The notes beneath the pieces are model-generated. The model had not been told where the DNA came from. It did no database searches and saw only the letters and a program-made list of their open reading frames with translations. A DNA stretch of 64,000 nt, taken from the NCBI GenBank assembly GCA_965224285.1, contig OZ245043.1, positions 2,852,001 to 2,916,000 on the forward strand, read 5' to 3'. Origin of the DNA: JAJCYK01 sp965224285 (lineage in GTDB: Bacteria > Bacteroidota > Bacteroidia > Cytophagales > Cyclobacteriaceae). A program made the position numbers and the translations under genes. This document shows positions 34,827 to 44,538 of the stretch, in pieces (position 1 is the first letter of the stretch; each line of letters begins with the position of its first letter).

Positions 34827-35768
34827 ATGTCGGTGAAACCAAAAGTTCTGCTACTGGAGTCAATAAGCGGAGAAGCTAACGAACTTTTAGCCGCATATGC
34901 TGATATTGTAGACGCCTACTCTGGTCTTCCGGAAAACACTTCCGAAATAGCAGCCATCATTACCAGGGGCAAAGGACAGGTTACAGAGAGTTTGATTGAA
35001 AGTTTCCCCCAGCTTCGAATTATAGCCCGCTGCGGGGTGGGACTGGATAATGTGGATATTGATGCTGCTTCCAAACATGGAGTTATGGTCCTAAACCTCC
35101 CGGGATCCAATGCAGACACTGTCGCTGAACACACTATGGGCTTGATGCTGACCTTACAACGTCACATTTTTCATAGTATTCAAGCGGTCAAAGAGGGACG
35201 TTGGGAATATCGCAACCAATACTGGGGTGATGAAGTCCGGGGCAAAGTATTAGGGATTCTGGGGTTGGGAAACATCGGATCTAAAGTAGCGCGTTTGGCT
35301 TATGCCTTTGGGGCAGAAATCCAGTATTGGAGCCAAACTGCTAAAACTTCGGATTTCTTGTACAAGGAATTGGAGCACTTGTGTGCATCTTCCGACATTC
35401 TGAGCATACATTTGCCTTTGACCAAAGAAACCCGGAATCTTATCAATGATGAAAGGTTGAAGATGATGAAACGAAACTGTCTGGTTATCAATACTTCAAG
35501 GGCGGCTATTGTAGAGGAGGCGGCTTTGATTGACGCCTTATCCAATAATATTATTGGGGGATATGCAGCGGATGTGTTATGGGAAGAGCCTCCTGCCAGT
35601 GACCATCCACTGGTCAAAATGGATAATGTTTTGATAACTCCTCATAGTGCAGGTTTAACCAGTCGCACCTACCAGCAGATGTGCTTATTATCCGTGGGCA
35701 ATGTGATCAATGTTCTATCAGGGCGTACCATTGACGAAAGATTTATTTCCAATCGCCATTTATTATAA
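34827..35768 (+). CDS. D-2-hydroxyacid dehydrogenase, phosphoglycerate dehydrogenase-like
   Basis: A 313-residue NAD-dependent oxidoreductase. The Rossmann motif is GILGLGNIGSKVARLA (about 141-156), the substrate Arg is in NTSRAAIVEE, the catalytic Glu follows in DVLWEEPP, and the His is in ITPHSAG. It lacks an ACT domain, so it is not a full SerA. The substrate could be 3-phosphoglycerate or a related hydroxyacid. It appears to be monocistronic. Confidence 0.88.
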   Translation: MSVKPKVLLLESISGEANELLAAYADIVDAYSGLPENTSEIAAIITRGKGQVTESLIESFPQLRIIARCGVGLDNVDIDAASKHGVMVLNLPGSNADTVAEHTMGLMLTLQRHIFHSIQAVKEGRWEYRNQYWGDEVRGKVLGILGLGNIGSKVARLAYAFGAEIQYWSQTAKTSDFLYKELEHLCASSDILSIHLPLTKETRNLINDERLKMMKRNCLVINTSRAAIVEEAALIDALSNNIIGGYAADVLWEEPPASDHPLVKMDNVLITPHSAGLTSRTYQQMCLLSVGNVINVLSGRTIDERFISNRHLL

Positions 35769-35895
35769 TAGGGATAAATTATGTTCCCTGTGCATTTTAA
35801 TTGACCGGTCGAGGCATTGACCATCCAAATGTGTAGTAGGTGTTAAAATATGTTAATTGGTGCCAGGCATGTGAATAATCCCGTATTTTTATGGT

Positions 35896-37479
35896 ATGAA
35901 AAGGGGTACCATTAGGCTGATCATAACACTGATGGGTATCAGCATGATAGGGCTGGTAAGCTTCCAGCTTTATTGGATCAATAATGCACTGGCTATCAAC
36001 GAGGAACAGTTCACCCAGGACGTTCACCAAGCCCTGAACAGGGTGGTCTCTATGTTGGAAAAACAGGAAGCGCTTTTTACCATTCGCAACAGTTTTGAGA
36101 CTTCGTTCGATTTAAATGATCTGGACACTTTGTCGTATGATACCCTTACCTTGGTTGACAGGCTTCCCCGATTAAGGGTAACGCCCGATTCAATTAGCCA
36201 AGGTCGTTCAAACCTGGAGGTGTCAGTTGAGCAGGAAGGCTTTCGGCTTGATCTGGAACAAGAAAATACTTTGAAGGCTCGCTCTGTAGGAGACGACAAT
36301 CAAAACATCACCCTGGAAATCAAGAAGATTCAGCAAAAGGCGGATAGTATAAAAGAGAAGTTGAAGTTGGAGAATAAGTCCGAAATGGTCACTATAATAC
36401 TGGATGAACTGTTGACCGGTAAGCGAAAGTTCAATAACCGGTTTCTGCCGGAACAATTAGATTCACTGCTTCGCATGGAGCTTTCTAACCAGGGTATCAA
36501 TATTCCATACCAATATGGGGTACAGGATGATCGCCGGGACAGCATGGTTTACGCAAGCGTCGGGTACGACGAAACATTACTATTGAATTCAGAACTGAGG
36601 GTCAAACTTTTTCCCAATGATATTATTGGAGATCCCAATTTTTTAATGGTCTATTTCCCCGGACAAAGGGAGTACCTCATTATGAAAATTTGGATTCCTT
36701 TAGCTCTGGCGGCGTTCTTGATTTTGGTAGTCATCGCTTGTTTTGGGTATGCCATCTTCACCATAGTTAGGCAGAAAAAGTTATCGGTGATGAAAAATGA
36801 TTTTATAAATAACATGACCCATGAATTTAAAACGCCAATATCCACCATTTCTCTGGCCACAGAAGCATTACAAGACGAGGCGCTGGTTTCAAACCAGGAA
36901 ATCACCAACCGATACCTTAAAATAATTGATGTTGAGAACCAGCGATTAAGCCGTCAGGTTGAAAAAGTACTGCAAATCGCTTCTTTGGATAAAGAAGATT
37001 TTAAGCTCAAGATAGAGAGTGTCGACGTTCATAAGACCATCGAAAAAGCCCTACAGAACATCGCATTGCAAGTGGAGAAAAAAGGAGGCCAGATCACCAC
37101 GGATTTTAAAGCCACCAAGCAGGTGATTCCGGCAGATGAGCACCATTTAACCAACATAATTTACAACCTACTGGATAATGCCAACAAGTATACTACTGAC
37201 CCTCCCAACATCAATATATCGACCAACGACGCTCCTGGAAAAGGCATTTGGATCAGAATAATCGATAATGGTATTGGTATGACCAAAGAGGTAATGAATA
37301 GAATATTTGACAAATTTTACCGGAAACCGACCGGCAATCTGCACGATGTAAAGGGTTTCGGGCTTGGACTGGCCTATGTAAAAACACTTATCGAAGCGCA
37401 TGGAGGTGACATACATGTGGAAAGTGCATCCGGAAAAGGAAGCATATTTGAGATCTTTCTTCCCAATACCAGTATATGA
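35896..37479 (+). CDS. Sensor histidine kinase, RprX-like
   Basis: A 527-residue membrane kinase. TM helices at about 8-28 and 260-288 flank a periplasmic sensor of about 230 residues rich in charged helices. The H box is NNMTHEFKTPISTISLA with His309, and the N, G1, F and G2 boxes are visible as NLLDNANKYT, IIDNGIGM, IFDKFYR and GFGLGLAYVKTLI. There is no HAMP domain. The next gene overlaps by 4 bases and encodes its response regulator. The best-known relatives are Bacteroides RprX kinases. Confidence 0.9.
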   Translation: MKRGTIRLIITLMGISMIGLVSFQLYWINNALAINEEQFTQDVHQALNRVVSMLEKQEALFTIRNSFETSFDLNDLDTLSYDTLTLVDRLPRLRVTPDSISQGRSNLEVSVEQEGFRLDLEQENTLKARSVGDDNQNITLEIKKIQQKADSIKEKLKLENKSEMVTIILDELLTGKRKFNNRFLPEQLDSLLRMELSNQGINIPYQYGVQDDRRDSMVYASVGYDETLLLNSELRVKLFPNDIIGDPNFLMVYFPGQREYLIMKIWIPLALAAFLILVVIACFGYAIFTIVRQKKLSVMKNDFINNMTHEFKTPISTISLATEALQDEALVSNQEITNRYLKIIDVENQRLSRQVEKVLQIASLDKEDFKLKIESVDVHKTIEKALQNIALQVEKKGGQITTDFKATKQVIPADEHHLTNIIYNLLDNANKYTTDPPNINISTNDAPGKGIWIRIIDNGIGMTKEVMNRIFDKFYRKPTGNLHDVKGFGLGLAYVKTLIEAHGGDIHVESASGKGSIFEIFLPNTSI

Positions 37480-38162
37480 AAAAGGACAAAATACTTATCG
37501 TGGAGGATGACCTGAACTTAGGTCAAATCCTCAAGGAGTACTTAGAAGCCAAGGGATTCGAAACTATTCTATGCCGGGATGGACAAGAGGGAATTGAGGC
37601 TTTCCGGTCGGAGTCTTTTGATCTCTGTTTGTTAGACATTATGATGCCCAGGAAGGATGGCTTCACCCTGGCCAAAGAAATGAGACTAACCAATAAGCAG
37701 GTCCCAATTATATTTCTGACGGCAAAATCAATGAAGGAAGACGCTATTGAAGGGTTCAAAATCGGGGCTGACGATTATATTACTAAACCTTTTAGTATGG
37801 AGGAATTACTCCTGCGGTTGAAAGCAATTCTAAGAAGGACTGGAAGTGGCGCATCAAATATGCAATCCTATGCTTTTGGTGAATTCGAATTCAAGTACGA
37901 TCAGCAAATTTTGAGTTTCGGGGAAGACGATCGAAAACTCACCTCCAAGGAGTCTGAACTTCTCAAGCTTCTCTGTCAAAATATTAACCGCACTTTGGAT
38001 AGATCCGCAGCTTTGAAAACCATCTGGAAAGATGACAGTTACTTCAATGCTCGAAGCATGGATGTATATATTGCCAAGCTTCGAAAATACCTTAAAAAAG
38101 ATCCTGAGATCCAAATTTTGACCATTCATGGGGAGGGTTTCAAGCTTGTTTCTTTAAAATAG
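37476..38162 (+). CDS. OmpR-family response regulator, RprY-like
   Basis: A 228-residue regulator. The receiver (1-120) has Asp11/Asp12 for metal, Asp54 as the phosphorylation site (CLLDIMMPRKDG) and Lys104 (ITKPFS). A winged-helix Trans_reg_C domain occupies 130-227, with LTSKESELLKLL and the recognition segment ARSMDVYIAKLRKYLKKD. Start and stop overlap by ATGA with the kinase gene, so the pair is coupled in translation. Confidence 0.92.
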   Translation: MKKDKILIVEDDLNLGQILKEYLEAKGFETILCRDGQEGIEAFRSESFDLCLLDIMMPRKDGFTLAKEMRLTNKQVPIIFLTAKSMKEDAIEGFKIGADDYITKPFSMEELLLRLKAILRRTGSGASNMQSYAFGEFEFKYDQQILSFGEDDRKLTSKESELLKLLCQNINRTLDRSAALKTIWKDDSYFNARSMDVYIAKLRKYLKKDPEIQILTIHGEGFKLVSLK

Positions 38163-38261
38163 ATTACGTAGCTTTAAAATTCCCCCTAAGGGGACTCAAG
38201 CTCCATTAATCCCTGATCCAATTCCAATTAGGGAACTTTTTCAAACAAAAAATTGCCAGTT

Positions 38262-38990
38262 ATGATCCAACTCATTCCTTCAATAACTGTAATGAGAGGT
38301 AAGACTACCAGGCTTACCAGTGGAGATTTTAACAAGGAAAAAGTATATGATCAAAGCCCGTTGGAGGTGGCCAAACAGTTTGAGGATGTGGGGGTCAATC
38401 GCATCCATTTAGTAGACCTGGAAGGTGCCAAACGAGGATCCTCCATAAATTACGATGTACTTGAATCCATCTGCGGCCATACCAATCTTGAAGTAAGTTT
38501 TAGTGGTGGTCTATCAACCGATGGCGACATTATCAAGGCATATGAGTACGGAGCATCCAGTATCATTGCTGCTACTATAGCAGCTTACCGCCCAGAATAC
38601 TTTGCATCCTGGATAATGTCTTATGGTAGGGAGAAGATTATACTGGGAGCGGACGCAATCAACAATAAGATTGCCATACGCGGTTGGCAAAGGGATACTG
38701 CTATCGACTTGTTCGATCATATCGATTACTTCTTTCAAAGAGGGTTAAAATATGTTAAAACCACCGACATCCCTAAACACGGTGCAATGAGCGGACCTTC
38801 ATTTGACCTGTACCGTCAAATACTTGAACGTTTTCCAGACATCAGCCTATTGGCCAGCGGAGGTGTCAGTTCAGTAGAAGATATAGAAAAATTGCAGGCT
38901 TTAGGAGTTTGGGGTGTTGTTTTTGGAAAGGCGTTTTACGAGGGAGTGTTAACCCTTAAGGACCTGGAAAAATTTTTAGTCAATGCTTAA
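38262..38990 (+). CDS. HisA-like TIM-barrel protein with altered active site
   Basis: I start at the ATG at 38262 (242 residues); the longer TTG start three codons earlier is less likely. The fold is that of HisA/HisF (half-barrel repeats, VSFSGGLSTDGDIIKAYEYGAS, ASGGVSSVEDIEKL with the phosphate loops). The family general base Asp in the opening PA-x-D motif is Thr9 here (IPSITVMRGK). The family TDI-x-RDGT segment reads TDIPKHGAM. The second catalytic Asp remains in GADAINNK. No other his gene lies near, so this may be a paralog with a different isomerase or binding role. Confidence 0.75.
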   Translation: MIQLIPSITVMRGKTTRLTSGDFNKEKVYDQSPLEVAKQFEDVGVNRIHLVDLEGAKRGSSINYDVLESICGHTNLEVSFSGGLSTDGDIIKAYEYGASSIIAATIAAYRPEYFASWIMSYGREKIILGADAINNKIAIRGWQRDTAIDLFDHIDYFFQRGLKYVKTTDIPKHGAMSGPSFDLYRQILERFPDISLLASGGVSSVEDIEKLQALGVWGVVFGKAFYEGVLTLKDLEKFLVNA

Positions 38991-39373
38991 AGCCTAGGGG
39001 CCACTAACCTGTCCAACACTCCATTAATCAGCCTTGGAGCATTCAATGAAGAGCTGCTGCCCTCTCTTTTTCTCCCAGGTAGTTTAAAGATCTCCGCATA
39101 TTTAATCTTGTAAATCAGGTAAAAGACAAAATTAAAGGATACATCCGAAGTGGTAATCACTTCATCTTCCTGGTTTTCGGACTCCTGGTTGCCGGCAGTT
39201 TTTATTTCACCGGGCTCATCAGAATTGGAAGACATCTCTTGTTGATTTTCCTCCTTTAGTTGGTCCTTATCGGTATTGTTGGAATCCGTATTGGCAAATA
39301 ATAAAGTGCTGGCAAAAAAAGTGCAGGTCAGCAACAATAATTTGGGTGGATAAGGAGTAAATGTCTGCCTCAT
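38987..39373 (-). CDS. Small exported protein with an acidic linker
   Basis: A 128-residue protein with a signal peptide (about 1-28, ending LLFANT) and an acidic, Gln/Asn-rich linker (about 29-75). A hydrophobic region VSFNFVFYLIYKIKYAEIF then precedes a basic tail. I do not recognise it. It is convergent with the HisA-like gene and their ends overlap by 4 bp. Confidence 0.45.
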   Translation of the reverse strand: MRQTFTPYPPKLLLLTCTFFASTLLFANTDSNNTDKDQLKEENQQEMSSNSDEPGEIKTAGNQESENQEDEVITTSDVSFNFVFYLIYKIKYAEIFKLPGRKREGSSSSLNAPRLINGVLDRLVAPRL

Positions 39374-39471
39374 GTAAAATTGTGGGCTGCGGTCGTTTGT
39401 ATGAGCAATAACGTGATTTGAGGAAAAAAGTTACGAAATTAGCTTAGATTTATTCATCCTTAGCAAGGCCT

Positions 39472-41919
39472 ATGACCCTAAAATTTTCGGAGATCTGTGA
39501 GCTTACCGAAGGTGAGATATTGCATCTGAATACGGATGAAAAACTGGATAACTTACTTATTGACAGCAGGCAAGTGGTCTCTCCTCAAGGTACCATTTTT
39601 TTTGCTTTATCTGGGCCCAGATTCGATGGGCATGAATTTATAGATCAGGTTTATGCAGCGGGTGTTAGATATTTTGTAGTAGGCCGAAATAATGACACCT
39701 GGATCAAATCTATACCTGATGCCAACCTGATAAAAGTTCCAGACCCATTAATCGCTTTACAACAAATTGCTACCCATCATAGAGAGCAATACCATATACC
39801 AGTTGTTGGCATTACCGGTAGTAATGGAAAAACTATTATCAAGGAATGGATCTATCAATTGTTGAGTGATCTAAAGGTTATTAAAAATCCCAAAAGTTAT
39901 AATTCGCAAGTAGGAGTCCCTTTGTCGGTGTGGCAGCTAACGGATAAAGCTGAAATTGGAATTTTTGAGGCTGGAATTTCTCAGCCAGGGGAAATGGAGA
40001 AATTAAGCAAGATCATTCAGCCAACCCTGGGTATATTTACCAACATTGGACCTGCTCACGATAGTGGTTTTACCAATCGAGCGGAGAAAATCAGAGAAAA
40101 ATCCAGGTTATTTGCCAAGGCGGATAAAGTGATCTATCGCAAAGATCATATTGATGTGGGCCGGGTACTGGAAGAGCAGCTCCTATCGGGGCAATTATTT
40201 AGCTGGTCAACTAATAAGGATGTCAAGGCTGATATATCCTTTGTATTGGATCCACAATCTGATGGAATCCTCTGTTCGTGGGAGTTTTCCGGTCAACAGG
40301 CCAGGCTATTCTTGCCATTTACCGATCCTGCCTCCATAGAGAATATATTGCATTGCCTCACTCTTCTGGTATTCTTAAACTACTCCTCAAAAGAAATTGA
40401 ACTGAAAGTCAAAGACTTGCGTAGCATTTCTCATCGCCTATCATTAATAAAAGGCATGGATCAATGCTATTTAATAGATGACACATACAACAACGACCTT
40501 GCCGGTCTTGAAGTAGCGCTGGACTTCCTCAATCAGCAACCCCACGGCAGAGAAAAAGCGGTTATCTTGTCGGATATTAAGCAGGCTGCGGATAGTCCTG
40601 AAAACTTATATTCCAAAGTAGCCCAGCTATTGGATTCCAAGGGGATTCATAGATTTTTTGGCATAGGCCCGGATATAAGCCGCTTCAACCAGTTATTCAG
40701 TGAGCCCTCCCAGTTCTACATCAGCACTGATCAATTTCTGGAGCAAAGGCCCGCTTTCAAGGAACAAGCAATCCTGATTAAAGGAGCACGGGACTTTGAA
40801 TTTGAAAAGATAGTAGACCAACTACAGGAAAAGCATCACGGCACCGTTTTGGAGATCGACTTAGGAGCGCTAACCGATAATTTAAACTATTTTAAAAGTT
40901 TACTTCCGGACAAGACGAAGATCATGGTGATGGTAAAAGCTTTTGCCTATGGCAGCGGCAGTCAGGAAGTTGCTCATTTGCTGCAATATCACGGAGTGGA
41001 CTACTTGGGAGTGGCATATGCTGATGAGGGTATAAGTTTGCGCAAAGATGATATTCACCTGCCCATAATGGTGATGAATCCATCACCCGACAGTTTTGCG
41101 AGGATGATTGAATACCAACTTGAACCGGAGATCTATAGTCTGGAATTACTAAGCTCCTTTCAGCAATTTTGTCAACGGCATCAAAAGAGCGCCTCGATTC
41201 ATCTAAAAATCGATACCGGTATGAGAAGATTGGGGTTTGAGGCTTCACAGATTGAGGAATTGGTTGAACAAATGAGGCAATTCCCCCTGAATGTATCCAG
41301 TATTTTTTCCCACCTGGCAGCTGCAGATAATTTACTGGAGGAAGAATTTACCAATACCCAATTTGATACTTTCAAGAAAGTATGTTATGATCTAGCTCCT
41401 ATATTGTCTGCCCAAAGCCTTAGACACATTTTGAATTCCTGGGGCATTATTAATTATCCAAAATTCCATCTGGACATGGTTAGGTTGGGTATAGGCCTTT
41501 ATGGGATTGGACCTGCTGGCTCCAAACTTTCAAATATTAGCGTACTTAAAACCACCATTAGCCAAATTAAGCAAATCCAACCCGGCGAAACCATTGGTTA
41601 TGGACGCAGCGGCAAAGCGGATAGTTGCAAGACCATAGCCACCATAGCTATAGGATATGCGGATGGTTTCGATAGGCGCAACAGTAATGGGGTCGGTAAA
41701 GTACTGGTGAGAGGTAAATTAGCCCCGGTTATAGGACATGTATGCATGGACATGACCATGGTGGATGTTACCGGTCACCAGGCAGAAGTAGGGGATCAAG
41801 TGATTATTTTCAATGACAAGCTGACTCTTTCAGCTATCGCGGCCAATATTGGAGTCATTCCCTATGAAATTTTAACAGGCATTGGGGAGCGGGTAAAACG
41901 AGTATACATTACCCGTTAA
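39472..41919 (+). CDS. murF-alr: Bifunctional UDP-MurNAc-tripeptide:D-Ala-D-Ala ligase / alanine racemase
   Basis: An 815-residue fusion characteristic of Bacteroidota. The MurF part (1-450) has the ATP loop GITGSNGKTIIKEW (about 117-130) and the DDTYNN segment (about 338-343). The Alr part (450-815) has the PLP Lys489 in VMVKAFAYGSG and the later MRRLGFEASQIEEL and IGYGRSGKA regions. The enzyme makes D-alanine and joins D-Ala-D-Ala to the peptidoglycan precursor in the cytosol. The two halves share one polypeptide, so both pools are produced together. Confidence 0.95.
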   Translation: MTLKFSEICELTEGEILHLNTDEKLDNLLIDSRQVVSPQGTIFFALSGPRFDGHEFIDQVYAAGVRYFVVGRNNDTWIKSIPDANLIKVPDPLIALQQIATHHREQYHIPVVGITGSNGKTIIKEWIYQLLSDLKVIKNPKSYNSQVGVPLSVWQLTDKAEIGIFEAGISQPGEMEKLSKIIQPTLGIFTNIGPAHDSGFTNRAEKIREKSRLFAKADKVIYRKDHIDVGRVLEEQLLSGQLFSWSTNKDVKADISFVLDPQSDGILCSWEFSGQQARLFLPFTDPASIENILHCLTLLVFLNYSSKEIELKVKDLRSISHRLSLIKGMDQCYLIDDTYNNDLAGLEVALDFLNQQPHGREKAVILSDIKQAADSPENLYSKVAQLLDSKGIHRFFGIGPDISRFNQLFSEPSQFYISTDQFLEQRPAFKEQAILIKGARDFEFEKIVDQLQEKHHGTVLEIDLGALTDNLNYFKSLLPDKTKIMVMVKAFAYGSGSQEVAHLLQYHGVDYLGVAYADEGISLRKDDIHLPIMVMNPSPDSFARMIEYQLEPEIYSLELLSSFQQFCQRHQKSASIHLKIDTGMRRLGFEASQIEELVEQMRQFPLNVSSIFSHLAAADNLLEEEFTNTQFDTFKKVCYDLAPILSAQSLRHILNSWGIINYPKFHLDMVRLGIGLYGIGPAGSKLSNISVLKTTISQIKQIQPGETIGYGRSGKADSCKTIATIAIGYADGFDRRNSNGVGKVLVRGKLAPVIGHVCMDMTMVDVTGHQAEVGDQVIIFNDKLTLSAIAANIGVIPYEILTGIGERVKRVYITR

Positions 41920-42042
41920 AACCTCTGAAAGGTCAGGATCTTGACGGTGGCTGGCCATATTCTTAGGTTTGTCAGATTTTGGACAAATTAATCCAATCAA
42001 TTGAATGTTTATTAGTTGAATCATTAGCCGGTTTTTGAGAAA

Positions 42043-43014
42043 ATGAAACCGTATTACCTCAGTGTAGTGGTAGCCATCTTCAATCTGGACTTGGCAGCCC
42101 AGACATGTTGCTCAGGCGGAGTACCACTTTCTGGTAACCTGGGATTACCTGCCAGCAGCCAAAACACCTGGCAGTTCTCCCTGAATTACGATCTGAATGT
42201 ATTAAAAACGTTAAAGGTCGGTACCGAGAAGTTGGATGAGCGAAATCGCAGGAGGCTTACTCACTCAATGCTGTTTGAAGCCGGTTATACCTTTTCGGAA
42301 CGCTTCAGCACCGACCTGTTCTTTTCCTGGGTGCGACAGGAAAGAAAGATAAGCAATCCCGGCTTGCCTGATCAGGAGCAGCATACCAGTGGTATCGGAG
42401 ATGCCGTGTTATTACTGAAATACAACCTTATCAATAAGGATGGTGATGTGCTCACTATCGGCGCCGGGCCCAAGATACCAACCGGAAGATCCGATATTAC
42501 TTCAGATGGCATCTTGTTAGGAGCTGACCTGCAACCGGGCAGCGGCGCCTGGGACGGTGTTTTGTGGTCATACTTTTCACACCAATTAGAAGCCAGAAAA
42601 AGTATGTCCTATACCATCACCGCCACTTACAGACTAACCGGTACTAATGAAGATTTCCGGGCTGATCAATCCTATCAATTTGGCAGGGATTTCCAGGCTA
42701 TTTTGGGGGTCGGGGACCGGGTATTGGTGGGAAATACTTTAATAGATCCTTCAATTTCATTCAGGTATCGCAGGGCTTCTGAAGACAAGGTTGATGGAAA
42801 TAACCTGCCAAATACCGGTGGGGAGTGGGTGTTTATTAACCCAGTCCTGGGATTTAGTTTGACCAACAATCTGGCCTTTAATGTTGGTGTTGAGTTACCC
42901 TTGTATGCTAATATTACCGGGACACAGCTTACTCCCACATACCGGATAAATGGGGGTTTTTATTACATTCTTAGTAAACAAAATGGTGAACCTCTGCAGC
43001 TAAAATTACCATAA
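42043..43014 (+). CDS. Outer-membrane beta-barrel protein (phenol-degradation MetA-like)
   Basis: A 323-residue exported protein (signal peptide ending LDLAAQ). The mature start has TCCSGGVPLSGNLGLPAS, a Cys-Cys-rich opening that recurs in Bacteroidota outer-membrane proteins, then many short amphipathic strands (NTWQFSLNYDLNVL, HSMLFEAGYTFSERFSTDLFFSWVRQ) as in the transporter/MetA-pathway barrel group (PF13557). The DUF3179 lipoprotein gene follows 2 bp behind. A role in binding or passing small hydrophobic molecules is possible but not shown. Confidence 0.7.
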   Translation: MKPYYLSVVVAIFNLDLAAQTCCSGGVPLSGNLGLPASSQNTWQFSLNYDLNVLKTLKVGTEKLDERNRRRLTHSMLFEAGYTFSERFSTDLFFSWVRQERKISNPGLPDQEQHTSGIGDAVLLLKYNLINKDGDVLTIGAGPKIPTGRSDITSDGILLGADLQPGSGAWDGVLWSYFSHQLEARKSMSYTITATYRLTGTNEDFRADQSYQFGRDFQAILGVGDRVLVGNTLIDPSISFRYRRASEDKVDGNNLPNTGGEWVFINPVLGFSLTNNLAFNVGVELPLYANITGTQLTPTYRINGGFYYILSKQNGEPLQLKLP

Positions 43015-43016
43015 AA

Positions 43017-44102
43017 ATGATAATGAATTTGAAAATTACTTTTCCAGCCTTATTTATCATGCTATTCACGAGTTGTTCAGACGACTCTGACATTACCAGT
43101 AGACAACCACCGGGTAGTGGACAATGGTTGGTTCCGACCAGCCAAGTATTGGACGGGGGAGTGGGAAAGGATGGTATTTTGGCGCTGGAGAACCCGCCCA
43201 TGATTCAGGCAAGCCAAGCAACTTATTTGAGAGACAGTGATCTGGTGATCGGATTCAAGGTTGGTGATGATGTCAGGGCCTATCCTCATCTAATTTTGGA
43301 CTGGCACGAAATCGTTAATGATGATATTCAGGATAAATCAATAGCGATAACTTATTGTCCACTTACCGGCACGGCCGTTGGCTGGAATCGGGATACCGGT
43401 GCTGGAAATACCACCTTTGGAGTTTCCGGTTTCCTATACAATACCAACCTTATGCCGTACGACCGGCGTACAAACAGCACCTGGTCCCAAATGAGGCTGG
43501 ATTGCGTAAACGGTGAGTTGATCGGCGAGGAAGCGAAGACCTATCAACTTGTAGAGACCACGTGGGGTACCTGGAAACAAATGTTTCCCAACACTACAGT
43601 GATCAGTGACGACCTTCAACTGGGTCGGCCTTATGGCGTCTATCCTTACACTGATCGAAGTACCGGTGCGGACTATCGTGAAGATCCATTTTTACTATTT
43701 CCCATAGCTATAGATGATTCTCGTCTACCCCGGAAGGAAAGAGTGCATGGGGTAATAATTAACGGAAGAGTTAAAGCCTACCCCATCACAGAATTCAATA
43801 ATGAAGTCACCGTGGTAGAGGATTTGTTTGAAGAAACAAACCTGGTGGTAGTGGGTGATCGTGGGGGAAATTTCGTTAATTCCTTCCATAGTGAAATTAA
43901 TGGCGATCTACTGAGCTTCGAGCCGGTACAGGACCAATTGCCCGTGGTAATGAAAGACGACGAGGGCAACCTGTGGAATATTTTTGGTGAAGCGATTAGC
44001 GGTCCTAGAGCTGGGCAAGTGCTACCCCCCACCAGTTCCTTTATCGGTTTTTGGTTTTCCTGGGCCTCTTTCTACCCCAATCCCAGTATTTTTGAAAAAT
44101 AA
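43017..44102 (+). CDS. DUF3179 domain lipoprotein
   Basis: A 361-residue protein (an alternative ATG at 43023 gives 359). It starts with a lipoprotein signal (MNLKITFPALFIMLFTSC). The DUF3179 (PF11376) region is recognised by VIGFKVGDDVRAYPHLILDWHEIVNDDI, IAITYCPLTGTAVGWNRD and later GVIINGRVKAYP, with several conserved acid, His and Cys residues that suggest a metal or redox site. The role of the domain is unknown. Coupled to the barrel gene 2 bp ahead, it may be a surface or periplasmic partner of that protein. Confidence 0.8.
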   Translation: MIMNLKITFPALFIMLFTSCSDDSDITSRQPPGSGQWLVPTSQVLDGGVGKDGILALENPPMIQASQATYLRDSDLVIGFKVGDDVRAYPHLILDWHEIVNDDIQDKSIAITYCPLTGTAVGWNRDTGAGNTTFGVSGFLYNTNLMPYDRRTNSTWSQMRLDCVNGELIGEEAKTYQLVETTWGTWKQMFPNTTVISDDLQLGRPYGVYPYTDRSTGADYREDPFLLFPIAIDDSRLPRKERVHGVIINGRVKAYPITEFNNEVTVVEDLFEETNLVVVGDRGGNFVNSFHSEINGDLLSFEPVQDQLPVVMKDDEGNLWNIFGEAISGPRAGQVLPPTSSFIGFWFSWASFYPNPSIFEK

Positions 44103-44538
44103 AAATGCCTACAGCATACTGAATTTGCACTCTTCTTGAGCCTAAGATCAAAAGGAAACCCACTAAAATTAGCAGTAGGGAAGGTTTCTTTTAGCAGGGG
44201 AAGATACCTCGACAGGAAAACCAGCATTGGATTCAAGCCCCAATTTGCCTCCTCAGCCAAGGAGGGATGCAGCAAAATGTCTAGTAAATGTACATTACAC
44301 CTAGGGGAGATCCCCCCGATCCCTCCCCATTCACAGATTGCACTGATATGAAAGCTCTTCTAATTAAGCAGTCTACTAATATTTTTTTAAGCAAGTTACG
44401 GGCCAGTGATCCCTTTTTTTGAGATCATCCGATTTTTATTTTCTCAGGACACATTTTCAAATTGAGCTAGACTGCAGGTTCACCATTAAGGTCGTCAAGT
44501 CTATTTTAAAAAATTTCCAAACTGGCTAACTTGCACGG
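44103..44538. other. Intergenic region with a long-armed hairpin
   Basis: No gene is recognised. AAAAGGAAACC (44150-44160) and GGTTTCTTTT (44183-44192) pair with one bulge around a loop that itself contains CTAAAATTAG; with the T-rich right arm this could be a terminator for the DUF3179 operon. The right end must contain the promoter of the MutS-like gene; TAACTTGC at 44527-44534 is a poor match only. Confidence 0.4.

Noticed and set aside
38180..38196. CCCC/GGGG hairpin after the response regulator gene considered as a terminator
   Set aside because: The stem is only about five pairs with no T-run after it, so it is too weak to call.
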